Below, one piece after another: positions 53,864-64,000 of a stretch of DNA of 64,000 nt (the stretch's first letter is position 1; each line of letters opens with the position of its first letter). The DNA lies in assembly GCA_037447655.1 (NCBI GenBank), contig JBBHKE010001269.1, positions 62,001 to 126,000 of the forward strand, given 5' to 3'. This DNA comes from Zygnema cylindricum. Lineage: Eukaryota > Streptophyta > Zygnematophyceae > Zygnematales > Zygnemataceae. The notes under the pieces were generated by a model. The model saw only the letters and a program-made list of their open reading frames with translations. It did no database searches and was not told where the DNA came from. The position numbers and the translations under genes are program-made.

Positions 53864-54141
53864 AAGTTAGGTAACAACCCTTGTTTGCGCTAACTGTTTG
53901 TGTAAGTTATGTAATAATTCATGTTAGCGCTAACAGTTTGTGTAATTTAGATAACAATTCCTGTTAGAGCTAACAATTTGTGTAAGTTAGGTAACAAATA
54001 TTGTTAGTGCTAACAGTTGTGTTAATTAGATAACAATTCCTATTAGCCTTAACAGTTTGTGTTAGTTACGTAACATTTATTGTAAGTGGTAACTGTTTGT
54101 GTAAATTAGGTGAAAATTCCTCCTACCGCTTACAGTTTATG
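53864..54141. repeat. Minisatellite block M9
   Basis: About seven 40-bp units right of the solo LTR, cut by the Cop9 LTR at 54142. No minisatellite is seen further right. Confidence 0.93.
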
Positions 54142-55989
54142 TGTTGAAATTAGAACGCTTTCTTATGTATTTTATAGGTTTCTTAAGTAATATATGATCA
54201 AGAAGGAAAAAGAAGAGGCAGCCTGCTTCTTACTTCTCTCTCTAGTCCCCCATATTTGTCGTTCACAGTAGAAACTGAAGAAGAAGCAAGAGTAATGGTT
54301 GCTTATGCTTCTCCTGGAATTTGAAGGCAGATCTTTGTTAAACTTACCAAAAAGGTTAATTGACCCAGGATTTGATCGTGGTACCTACCGACCGTCCAAA
54401 TAGTCCAGCATTGTTACCATGTGGCCTAACACGTGTCGAATTATATAGGGTACGATATTTACTTAAAGATGTGCAAATAGGAAAGTTCATTTAATTGACG
54501 AACGGACCACAATCACATAGACACAGTTAGACAAAATCACATTGAAAAGTATTGCTTATATTTTAACGGCTATAAATTAAGGGCGATATCAATCGGACGG
54601 CAGAGGAAGAAGTCAACATCGCGTTATGAATGTTTTGGCGATTTTTTACAACCACACCTGGTGACACGTGACAATCTGACATTGGATGGCGGCATCTCTG
54701 GGACATACCATGGCGAACTCGGCATGAGAGCATCGTCTCCTTGGCCATGTCGTACAATGGCCGTATAGAAAGTTCTCAGGGCCAAGTACCTTTCTGTACT
54801 GTAAACTGAATTGATTGGCTCTGTACTTCAATAGTAGAGGGTTAAGAGAGGGGTTGAGGACTTAGAAAATATAGGTAGCCGCCTCTTTCCCAGAGCGCTT
54901 CTGTATAAAAAGCCATCTTTGACCATTGATAATTTACTGCTCAGAGTAGCAAATTCAAAGATTCTTTTTGTGGCAGACTCAGGGGAGTCAGCTCTACCAA
55001 GGGGTTCAGTTTGGTTAGTGTGTATTCTATCACAGTGTTATCAATACTCATACAAAGACTAAGGGATTGAGGTTATCCTAGAGGCTTGTAGTAAACTGTC
55101 TACTCTGAGTACCAATGGATAGTGTTGGGTATCGAGGACTGTTTGCCGATATTCGATATATATCGAATTTGAGGTACCCGATAATCGATATATCGCTTCG
55201 ATATATCGAATTTCAAATTATCGCGATAAATCGCCAATATATCGCCGATATATCGTATCGTCGATATATCGAAGCTTAAAAAAAATAAAAATAAAATCCC
55301 ACAGGTTTTCAAAGTCTCATGACTTCGGACAAAGTGATTATAAAATCTTTGCCGGAAAAAAATACGGTTTTTTCCTGAAAGTCAGCAGAGTGAAGAAGAT
55401 CTCTGAGGTACATTGACGAGGTACACTTGTGAAGTACACATACATCATATGCAAGTACGATTTTCCAGACCGAAAAGGTCGGTTTCCAAATATTCATTGA
55501 TTTTTGAGATTTGGTAGTCAGCTTACGTGGAACCACTCAAATCATAATACGTATATAGAACTTTTTGACAAAAGATACGCGATGTACCCGAGGCCTGTGT
55601 AATACATAAATTTTGTTGTCCGTACTATTAAAGAGACCTCCTCGTGTAACCATACCCCAAATAATTAATCATTATAATTTCAGAATTAGTACTTTTTTGT
55701 CGGTTACATTTTGCGGCGTCTACCATTAAGTCACGGAACGAAAATCATGGCGTACGTGGTATTAGACAATTTGACTTTTTCGCTACAATAACATATTATA
55801 TAAAAAAATAAAAAAATTAAATTTAAAAAATACTATATAACGCGATATATATCGCGATAATTTATGTTGGTCTCGGTACGATATATCGAGGATCCTGCTC
55901 GATCGATATTCAATATATTGAATATCGATATTATCACGATATTAATTTACCCGATACCCAACACGACCAATGGAGGTCTCAGAGTTGCA
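54142..55989 (+). repeat. 5' LTR of Cop9, interrupted by hAT element
   Basis: Starts TGTTGAAATTAGAACG and ends GAGTTGCA; own length about 990 bp after removing the hAT element and one duplication. Contains a weak tRNA-like block on the minus strand (54350-54436), CACGTG motifs, ATTGG (about 54813) and TATAAAA (about 54904). Confidence 0.87.
55120..55966. mobile_element. Non-autonomous hAT transposon (847 bp)
   Basis: 15-bp terminal inverted repeats TAGTGTTGGGTATCG and (right end, reverse complement) TCGTGTTGGGTATCG differ at one base. Flanking 8-bp target duplications CCAATGGA (55112-55119 and 55967-55974) are perfect. Ends of TAGTGTTGGG type and 8-bp duplications are typical of hAT. Both subterminal regions are packed with CGATATATCG-like motifs, probable transposase-binding repeats. 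No transposase is recognised inside. It sits 15 bases from the end of the Cop9 LTR. Confidence 0.92.
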
Positions 55990-56069
55990 GGTTATAGGCC
56001 CACCCTCTAGGGTGCCCATATTCAATGGGACTCGATTCATCTACTTGAAGAGTATGATGATAGGAGCCT

Positions 56070-57137
56070 TGTAGAAATAGATGGTCTGTATTTAAGTATT
56101 TTCTAGGTCTACATAGAAATATAGAAAAAAGCAGAGGCAATCTATCTCTAACGTCTCTCTCTAACTCTCACACTTGTCGCAGTCACTGGGAAATTTGAAA
56201 GGAAGCTAGAGCCATGGCTACCTAGGCTATCTAGAGGTTTACGGGAAAATATATTAGTTTCTTTACCATTAGGGGTTGATTTACTAAAATGACATATGTT
56301 GCACCCTAGATTTCATCCTAGTTTTTGCCGGAGTGAAAGCAGCCGATAGCCGTTAGCCTTATCCGTTAAGTCTAGAACTGGTGTTACGTAATATTGGGTT
56401 TGATATTTATTTAAACATTTCCACGTAGGATTATTCATTTAACTGAAATTGTTTACGAGATACATAGATCTAGTAATTTAAAAGTACGGATTACGGTATC
56501 TATACAAAACGAGTACCGCGCATTTGTTTATTTAACGAAATAAATACCGCGCATGTATTTATGACAGCTCCGATTGAAATCTGCATTCAATCGGACGGCC
56601 GAGAAGAAAGCCGAGAACGCGGAAGAGATTCTAGGCGGATTATGGTCATCGCCACATCGGATGACACGTGGCGAAATTTTGTTGGATCGCGATATCTCAA
56701 AGGATTACGACACCGAATCCGGATATAACATGTGTCCGCTTTTAGGCCATGTCGTACAATGTCCGTACAGAAAGTACACCGGCAGCTGTACTTTTGTGTA
56801 CGGAAGTGCAATATGATTGGCTCCGTACATCAGTAGATAGAGTATGTAAGAGAGATAGGACTTAGAAAAATTAGTAGATAGGACCCTCTCTCCCAAAGAG
56901 CTTCTGTACAAAAGGTCAACTTTGACCCTCCATAACTTAGTGCTCAAGGGAGCAAATTCAGAGATTCTTTTTGCTATAGACTTAGGGGAGTCTTGCCTTC
57001 ATAAAAGTGAATGTGGTCAGAGTTTTTGTTTGCCATGGTGGCGGTTATTCGTGCTGAAAGACAAAAGGGTCAGGGTTATCCTAGAGGCTTTGTGTGAGCT
57101 CCTTACTCTGAGGTCTTATGGAGGTCTCAGAGTTGCA
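56070..57137 (+). repeat. 5' LTR of Cop10 (1068 bp)
   Basis: TGTAGAAATAGATGG to GAGTTGCA. tRNA-like block on the minus strand at 56291-56380 with a decayed B box. GTAC dyad near 56762-56803, CACGTGGCG at about 56665. Primer-binding site GGTTATGGGCCCACC follows at 57138-57152. Confidence 0.93.
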
Positions 57138-60100
57138 GGTTATGGGCCCACCATCTAGGGTGCCATATTCAATGGAGCTGGCTTTTTCTACAAGGAAAGT
57201 ATGATGACAAGAGCTCTATGTGAGAAACACTTTTGGGGAATAGTGAGTGGACGAAGGAGGCGCTCATCCAGTCTTGAGATACCTCCAGGGTTTACAGGAG
57301 GCAGATTCACTAAAGATACAGATCCATCATTATATAAGGAGACAAAGGAAAGAGAGGTGGTGGACAAAGGAAAGGAGAAATAGATGACCACACCAATAGC
57401 AACTAGTTCGACATTCATGTCACCTATTCCGAGGAACGAGGAAGATGATATTGATACCTGGGACTTCAACAATATGGAGGCAAAGCACTTTATCCTCCGC
57501 CATCTTACTCAAGGACTTGCATGTCCTCATTTGTAGAGAGAAAGGGCATGCGATCTTTGATGGCTCTGATAGAGATGTAAGGAAGTGGTACGATTCAGTA
57601 ACAACAGTTGGCTGATAAAAAAGTTAAGGAGTATGTATACAAAGGGGGGAAGATGTTGGATTTTTGCAATGAGCTTGCTACACTTTTCATGGAGCTAGAG
57701 AGTGCTGAACAGATTTTAGTGAAAAAGAAAAGGTTAACTGTCTACTAATGAAGCTACCCGATGAGTTCGAGAACATAGTCAACTGTGTGCAGGACTTGCC
57801 AGACTCAAGGTGGATATAGAACTCAGTGGTAGGAATGATTCTCGTTCGGGAGAATACAATTGAGATCCGAAGGGGAGGAAAGAGTGGGCAAGCCTTGGTA
57901 GCTAGGATCAATTGAAGGAACAAGGATTCCCGGAGACCGATCGGAAATTACGGAGGGGGGGAGCAAAAAAATCTGACTGACGAGTTCGGACGAAGACCTC
58001 CCAAGGGTTTATGTCATTTCTATAAGAAACCAAGGCACTATATGGCGGAGTGCACTAAGCTAACTGAGCTTCGGTTAAAGGAAGGGCGGACCGGTGGAAC
58101 CCCGAGAGGAAAGAAAAAGGCCCTTGTGACACAGGAACATGAGGTGGAATCCGAAGACGAGGACGATAAGCTCCTATTGGATGAGGAGTTGGAAGCGAAA
58201 AACGAGGTAGAAATTCCACGAAAGGAGAAATGTGCTTTCGGTGGATTCAAAGGTGAAGCAGGCTAGATTGTAGATTCAGGTGCCTCCATGCACATGTGTA
58301 AGGATAAACACCTGTTCACTAAGATAAGAAAGATTCCTACTGTAGAGATAGAGTACGGGGATGGGAGGATAGTCACTACTACTCTTATAGGATCGGTAGA
58401 TCTGAAAGTATTGGTAGAAGGAAAGACATCCAGAATAACATTTTCCGATGTATTGTTTATTTTGGTGCTGAACAAAAACCTCATCTATACGTCTGTATTA
58501 GATGATAAGGGTTTTGATATTAGCACTATGAAAGGAGTCTTTACTGCTAGTTTGGAGGAGGAAGTTTATTTCACATTGAAAAGGTAGCCTAGGGATGTTT
58601 AGGTTGATTTTAAGCAATGAAAAAAAGAAACTTTATTATGCTGGTGTTCATGATATAATAATATGGCATAAGAGGCTTGGGCATGTGAATCTAGATAAGT
58701 TAAGAGAGATGAAAAAGATAGGAGTTGTGGAAGGAATTCAGTTCAGTGAGAGTGAGAATCTAAGTGATTGTAGTGGATGTGGTGAAAGTAAAGCACACGG
58801 ATTGCCCTTTCCCAAAACAGCCACCTATAGGGGAGAAAAAATTATACATCTAAAACACACATATATTTGGGGACCGGCCAAAGTGCCTTCACCAGGGGGG
58901 AAGAGATTTATGATGAGTATCAGTGATGATTGGTCTCGGTATTCCAAGGTGTATTTTTTGAAAAACAAGTCAAAAGCTCAAGATTGTTTTAGACAATATA
59001 AAGCATGGAGCAAAAACTCCATGAAACTCCAATCTAGAGAGAAAGGAGTGACAATGGTGGAGAGTATACGTCTAACCAGTTTGAGGATTTTGTGAAGGAA
59101 GATACAGTTCAACACCAAAAGACAGTTCTAGAAAACCTGGAACATAATGGGGTAGCTGAACGATTAAATAGGTAACTGAGTGATAGTGCTAAAAGTATGT
59201 TGTCAAATAAGAAGATAGGAAAAAGGATTTGGGAGGAAGCAATGAACTATGCTAATTACCTCAAAAATAGAGTTCTTACCTCAGCTATAAAAGATCAAAC
59301 ACCTTATGAGAAATAGACCAGCCGAAAACTTGACATATCTCACTTAAAAGGCTTTGGTAGTCAAGTATTCAGTCTAGATATAGATTGGTTTAATTAGAAG
59401 CTAGATCCTAAAGGAAAACCGGGATACTTATTAGGATATGATGAGGATGTTAAAGGATATAGAGTTTACGGTCTAAAAAGAGAAGATATAATCTTAGCAA
59501 AACATTTAGTAGTTATGGATGAAGGAAAGTCTGTGGATTCCTTCAAGTATACAAAGTCAGTAAAAATCAGATTTGAGTCAGAAAATTCCGATGACTTTGA
59601 GCTTCCTAACTATCCAAGTTTTAGAGAAGATGACATTCTTGCAAGTACAAATCAGACCGAAAAGGACTCGGCTGCGGAAACTCCAGTGACAACTCTACCT
59701 GATGCGAAAGATGCGGTGGAAATTCATTTGGAATCAAGCGATAGGGGAGAAGCCGAGATTGTTCGAAAGAACCCACAAGAACCATCTATTCCTACAACAG
59801 ATTTTGAGGGTGGGAGGAGAAGTAGCAAAAGATGGAAGAAACACAGGTTAATAACAAGGTAACAAAACTATCTCATCAAGATGAACCTCAAACTTATGGA
59901 GAGGCGATGACTTGTCTAGAAAGGAGTCGGTGGAAGACAGCCATCAATGAGGAGTTGGCCTCAATTATGGCAGCCGATACTTGGGAGCTGGTGGATTGTC
60001 CACCTAACCGAAAACCAATCGGTTGTAAGTGGGTTTTCAAATTAAAACTAAACCCGGATAACACCATTGAGCATTACCAAGCTAGATTAGTGGCAAAAGG

Positions 60101-61465
60101 ATTTACACAGAAAAGAAGGAATCGACTACGAGGAAACTCTTGCCTTGGTGGTCAGATTTCCCTTTGTCCGCATACTTGTCAGTCTAGCAGCAGCGGAAGA
60201 CATGGAGGTGCACCAAATGGACACGAAGACAACTTATTTGCATGGAGAATAAGAAGAGGAGATCTTCATGCGCCAACCCGAAGGATTTGTGGATGAAGGA
60301 GAAGAGAGTAAGGTATGCCGGCTGATTTAATCCCTTTACGTTTTAATACAGGCGCCTCGATAGTGGAATAAGAAACTTGATGAGTTTCTTAGTGGTCTGG
60401 GATATATCCGGATCAGCTCAGATCAATCAATCTATGTTTTTGAAGATGAGGAAGGTTACATATTTTATTGCAATTTATGTTAATGATTTGCTTGTTTTAA
60501 GTAAATCAATGGAAAAAAATTAATAAAATTAAATCCCATCTTAAGTGGAAATTTAAAATGAAAGATATAGGGGAGGCAAAAGATATTTTGGGAATTCAAG
60601 TAGAAAGAGACCGAGAAAGAAAGATTATAAGATTGACTCAAAAGGAAGCAATAAGGAACATGCTGGAAAAATTTCAGATGGATAAAGCTAATAGTTGTAC
60701 AACTCCAATGAAGTTAATGAAGGGAAATGAGGGGAGTGAGGAAGAAGGAGTCATAGTCTTAGACGAGGAATTCAGTCTTGAAAAACAAAAGTTCATGCAG
60801 ACTATTCCTTACAGGCAAGTAGTGGGAAGCCTAATCTATTTTATGAATTGTACCCGGCCGGATCTAGTTGCAGCTGTAGGAGTGCTGAGTAGAAGTCTAA
60901 ATGCTCCCACTTAGAGAGATTGGGAGGCAGTTAAGAGAGTCCTTAGATATTTGATAGGAACTAGGGATCTATGGTTGCATTTGGGTGGGGAGAATGCTGA
61001 CATCACTACTTCGAGTGATGCCAGTTATGGTGATGCTCCGATGAGGAGATGTACTTCTGGATATGTATTATATGTGGGTGATGGGGCTTGCTGTTCGAGT
61101 AGCAAACAGCAAAAGGTTATTCCTCAGTCCACCATGGAGGCTGAGTATATGGCCTCTTGCTCTGTTGTAAAAGAATTGATGTGGGTCAAGTCTTTGCTTA
61201 GTGAGCTTGGTCACCTTAAGAGTGGTGTGTATAATTTTTTTTGTGATAATCAGGCTGCGATCGCTATTTTTGCCAATCCTAAACATCATTTTAAAGCCAA
61301 ACACATAGATATTAGATTCAGCTTTGTTAGAGAGAAAGTAGAAAACAAAATAATCAGTTAACAGTAACGACCACATAGCGAGATGGTGGCAGATATGATG
61401 ACCAAACCTGTTCCTTCCCCTAAGCTAATTTTTTGCAAGGAGAAGTGTGGTCTAAAATTAAAGAG
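57118..61465 (+). pseudogene. gag-pol polyprotein of Cop10 (many disabling changes)
   Basis: Begins at LTR-internal ATG 57118. Gag is broken at several sites, among them stops at 57380 and near 57533. A CHFYKKPRHYMAEC knuckle (about 58013-58055) has lost its second Cys. Protease reads DSGAS, but the preceding Trp codon is TAG (58264). Pre-integrase is at 58650-58790 with CSGC. The integrase core is frameshifted near 59010-59160. Reverse transcriptase is broken near 60110 and 60250, and its YVDD reads YVND at 60476-60487, so a catalytic Asp is lost. RNase H pieces are 60558-60914 and 60951-61361 (TSSDASYG, EAEYM, FCDNQ). Not functional. Confidence 0.92.
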
Positions 61466-61485
61466 TGACTAGAAAATAAGGGGAG

Positions 61486-62554
61486 TGTAGAAATTGATGG
61501 TCTGCTTTTAAGTATTTTCTAAGTCTAAATAGAAATATAGAAAGAAGCCGAGGCAGTCTATCTTTAACTTCTCTCTCCAACTCTCACACTTGTCGCAGTC
61601 ATTGAGAAATTTGAGAGGAAGCTAGAGCCATGGCTACCTAGGCTATCTAGAGGTTTACGGGAAAATATATTAGTTTATTTACCATTAGGTGTTGATTTAC
61701 TAAAATGACATATGTTGCACCCAAGATTTGATCACGGTACCTGCCTGCAGTGAAAGCAGCGGATAGCCGTTAGGGCTATCCATTAAGTCTAGAACTGGTG
61801 TTACGTACTGTAGGGTTTGATATTTATTTAAAAATTTCCACGTGGGATAATTCATTTAACTACAACTGTTTAGGGGATACATAGATCGAGTAATGTAAAA
61901 GTACGGATTACGGTATAAATACAAAACGAGTACCGCGCATTTGTTTATTTAACGAAATAAATATCGCGCATGTATTTATGACGGCTCTGATTGAAATCTA
62001 CATTCAATCGGACGGCCGAGAAGAAAGTCGAGATCGCGGCAGAGATTCTCGGCGGTTTATGGTCATCGCCACATTGGATGACACGTGGCGAAATTACGAT
62101 TGATCGCGATATCTCCTTAGATTACGGCACCGAATCCGAATATGACATGTGTCGACTTTTAGGCCATGTTGTACAATGTCCGTCCAGAAAGTACACCGGC
62201 ACCTGTACTTTTGTGTACGGAAGTGCAATATGATTGGCTCCGTACATCACTAGATAGAATTTGTGAGAGTGATAGGACTTAGAAAAATTAGTAGATAGGA
62301 CCCTCTCTCCCAGAGAGCTACTGTACAAAAGGTCAACTTTGACCCTCCATAACTTACTGCTGAGGGGAGCAAATTCAGAGATTCTTTTTGCTATAGACTC
62401 AAGAGAGTCTTACCTTCATAGGGGTGAAGGTGGTCCGAGGTTTTGTTTGCTAGGTTGGTAGTTATTCGTGCTGAAAAACAAAAGGGTCAGGGTTATCATA
62501 GAGGCTTCGTGTGAGCTGCTTACTCTGAGGTCCTATAAAGGTTTCAGAGTTGCA
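61486..62554 (+). repeat. 3' LTR of Cop10 (1069 bp)
   Basis: Preceded by AAAATAAGGGGAG and starting TGTAGAAATTGATGG. Contains a tRNA-like block (61711-61800), GTAC dyad near 62180-62222 and leader stem-loops near 62360-62430. Ends GAGTTGCA. Confidence 0.93.
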
Positions 62555-62802
62555 AGCCCTATGTGAGAAAATATTTTGGGGAATAGTGAGTGGGCGGGAA
62601 AAGCGCCCATCCGGTTCTGCTATCCCTCCAAGGCTTAGAGGAAGCACATTTGGTAGGAAACAAAATCCACCGCCGTTAGAGGACTTAGAAGACAGAGAAA
62701 GCATCGTGATGGAAAAGGGGAAAGAGAGAGAGAAAACCGCACCTATACAAACTAGATCTGTTTCATGTCTCCTATTACGAGGAATGAGGAGAATGACATT
62801 GA

Positions 62803-62920
62803 AGAAATTGACGGTTCCTTTTTTAAGTATTTTCTAGGTCTAAATTAAAATATAGAAAGAAGTCGAGGCAGTCTATCTCTAACTTCTCTCTCCAACTCCC
62901 ACACTTGTCGCAATCACTAA
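62803..62920 (+). repeat. Truncated LTR start fused to Cop9 gag
   Basis: About 115 bases of the Cop10-type LTR start (from AGAAATTGACGG), without its first TGT. It includes the inverted-repeat region and is cut at CACTAA by the Cop11 LTR. Its origin differs from the LTR of Cop9 itself, so a deletion or template switch joined them. Confidence 0.75.
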
Positions 62921-63480
62921 TGTTGTTTTGAAAAGTCAGTTTCGTGCATAACTACTAATTGGATTTAATATGGAGGTTTGAATAGATTCACGAATTGGGG
63001 GAGCGAACGGACTGATAATTAAAGTTACGTAAACGACTCATTAAGTTGTGTGAACAAGCAATGTCAAATGGACGGCGGATCGCGAAGCGATCCGATGTAA
63101 AATAAACGGAATGTTGAAATAGGCGCCGCCGGTACGTAGCAGCTGCGACGCAGTTAAGTCAACGCAGTTGCGGCTATTTTTATGATCCGTACGGAAAGCG
63201 AAGCCAGCGCAGCAAGCGCAACTACAGATAATATGAATAGGATAGATTTCAAGAAATGATGATTAAACGATAGTGGTAGCTTAGTGGTTGCTTAGTGGTA
63301 GCTTAGTTTCTAACGAAGAGTACGGTGTAAATATTTTGTACAACATAGGTTTGTCCTTTTGACTAGTTAGGTTATTAGAGTAGATACAGTACGGCTGGTA
63401 TGCCTCCGTACTCTGAGTATAACTTGCGGGACTTAGATTATTTTATGTATCGCAGTCAAGTTAGAATTTAATTTTCAAAT
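62921..63480 (+). mobile_element. Cop11: LTR remnant of the Cop2/Cop7 group
   Basis: Starts TGTTGTTTTGAAAAG. Bases 63125-63235 carry the ACGCAGTTGCGACG and AGCGCAGCAAGCGCAACT motifs of the Cop2 U3 repeats. Bases 63393-63415 carry the GTACGG...CCGTAC dyad of Cop7, and TATAAC is at about 63418. A perfect 8-bp stem (CGGATCGC/GCGATCCG) is at 63076-63094. The LTR end could not be located. Confidence 0.65.
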
Positions 63481-64000
63481 TGAAAATCAAAATTTCGAAA
63501 CGGAATGTCAAAAAGGCGCTGCAAACTTTGAAGGTCTGCGGATGTTAGAAGGAGCGTGCAAGGATATTTTGGTCGACCTTTTCCAGCATGGCAGAAGGCA
63601 CATGGCGTGTACGACGTGTCCGGTTCTCATTGCCTGTTCGTGGTGGGTATTTTTTTTTACTTTTCATGTGTACCAATGGTACGTGACCAGTTTGAAGAAA
63701 CACTCCTCGCCAAGGAGAGTCTCTTGACACTGGACGATGTGGGCGATTGCTTTGCGAATCTAAAAAGGTGAAAAATCCAACGGTCGATGCTTACGCCTAT
63801 AATATTGGAGCCATCCATTTAACATGTTTCGTCATGTTTCATCTGACAAGAAAATAAAAATGATACAAAACTGTACGAGATAATACGGCATCCAGTAAAC
63901 AACCCCACTTTTCCTCTAATGGAAGTTCACCGTTAGACTTATATACAAGCTTTGTTGTGCATGCTTGAAGGGTTTATTTTTATTACATCCACTTGTTAAT
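63481..64000. other. Unassigned terminal stretch
   Basis: Follows the recognisable part of the Cop11 LTR. Short open frames exist on both strands (63542-63771) without a recognised domain. It may be the rest of the Cop11 LTR, its diverged interior, or host DNA. No primer-binding site of the usual type was found. Confidence 0.4.

Larger units (their letters stand above)
26411..54141. repeat. Higher-order repeat backbone (unit about 2.45 kb), interrupted
   Basis: The same block order recurs along the plus strand: minus-strand RNase H fragment, LTR-start fragment, minisatellite, LTR. Starts of RNase H fragments: 26411, 40549 (truncated), 42804, 45087. Minisatellites: 27120, 41023, 43333, 45796 (about 700-730 bp each; the last is split by Cop8). 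LTRs: 27829, 41752, 44036, 52817 (1047-1052 bp). The junctions are at the same bases each time, so the blocks are copies of one compound unit. Foreign insertions are 28878-40548 and Cop8. Confidence 0.75.
56070..62554 (+). mobile_element. Cop10: full-length, heavily mutated copia element
   Basis: 6485 bp, LTRs of 1068 and 1069 bp, same family as Cop3 and Cop5. Flanks AGCCT (56065-56069) and AGCCC (62555-62559) are a target duplication with one change. Inserted in the gag of Cop9. Confidence 0.94.
54142..62805 (+). mobile_element. Cop9: 5' part of a copia element, split by hAT and Cop10
   Basis: A 5' LTR (54142-55989, interrupted by the hAT element), a primer-binding site (GGTTATAGGCCCACC, 55990-56004, one change from Cop5) and the first part of gag (55970-56069 and 62555-62805). 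Cop10 sits in gag with flanks AGCCT and AGCCC. The rest of the element is absent; gag is fused to a truncated LTR start of another family at 62803. Confidence 0.87.
55970..62805 (+). pseudogene. Cop9 gag fragment (two pieces)
   Basis: Piece 1 (55970-56069) starts MEVSELQVIGPPSRVPIFNG and ends at MMIGAL; piece 2 (62555-62805) continues ALCEKIFWGIVSGREKRPSG and reaches an acidic stretch with frameshift. Homologous to Cop5 18485-18830. All downstream domains are missing. Confidence 0.85.

Noticed and set aside
55309-55536. Possible protein inside the hAT element (minus strand)
   Set aside because: 75 codons without BED finger or hATC dimerisation motif; the element is too short for transposase.
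63542-63771. Host gene at the right end
   Set aside because: Short overlapping frames on both strands, no domain, no splice pattern; left as unassigned.
1-64000. Envelope-like third ORF or retrovirus
   Set aside because: In every element pol order is integrase before reverse transcriptase (copia type) and nothing coding lies between RNase H and the 3' LTR.

Overview
The window is eukaryotic nuclear DNA made almost entirely of Ty1/copia LTR retrotransposons and a 40-bp minisatellite. I see no convincing host gene, rRNA or functional tRNA gene. Nine copia copies with coding remnants are present (called Cop1 to Cop10 here; Cop4 is only a 3' fragment), plus an eleventh LTR remnant (Cop11), two solo LTRs and one non-autonomous hAT element. 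Almost all polyproteins carry stops or frameshifts. The least damaged is Cop7, a single frame with only two nonsense codons.

Host clue: most families have a 15-base primer-binding site reading GGTTATGGGCCCACC directly after the 5' LTR. From memory this matches the complement of the anticodon region of a green-plant initiator tRNA-Met rather than the animal version. This is the 'half-tRNA' priming known for Drosophila copia and Volvox Osser. With the GTAC and ACGT promoter motifs it suggests a member of the green lineage with a repeat-rich genome (alga, bryophyte, lycophyte or fern). That is an inference, not a demonstrated identity.

Layout. 1-1665: 3' end of Cop1. 1666-2334: unassigned. 2335-13061: one long minisatellite array split by Cop2 (2972-8833) and a solo LTR (10498-11600). 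13062-26410: old minus-strand Cop3, broken by Cop4, which is itself split by plus-strand Cop5 (17458-23900, TSD GAGGG). 26411-28877: RNase H fragment, minisatellite and LTR. 28921-30231: pseudogene of an unrecognised protein. 30301-40548: gag-only Cop6 with a solo LTR and Cop7 nested in its 3' LTR. 40549-45795: two and a half more copies of the RNase H, minisatellite and LTR block. 46028-52345: minus-strand Cop8 inside minisatellite (TSD TTATT). 52817-53863: LTR. 54142-62805: Cop9, interrupted by the hAT element (55120-55966) and Cop10 (56070-62554). 62803-64000: an LTR start fragment, then Cop11 and unassigned DNA.

Under the nested insertions the window is one decayed higher-order repeat. 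On the plus strand its unit is minisatellite (about 0.7 kb), minus-strand LTR (about 1.05 kb), pol 3' fragment (about 0.65 kb) and a roughly 40-50-bp LTR-start fragment, with identical junctions in each copy.

The LTRs share an unusual architecture. Several carry a tRNA-like block with RNA polymerase III A/B-box-like motifs and a T-run, always antisense to the element. A GTAC palindrome sits upstream of an ATTGG box and TATA. The leader has serial stem-loops. The Gag start codon lies inside the LTR, so the primer-binding site is translated.
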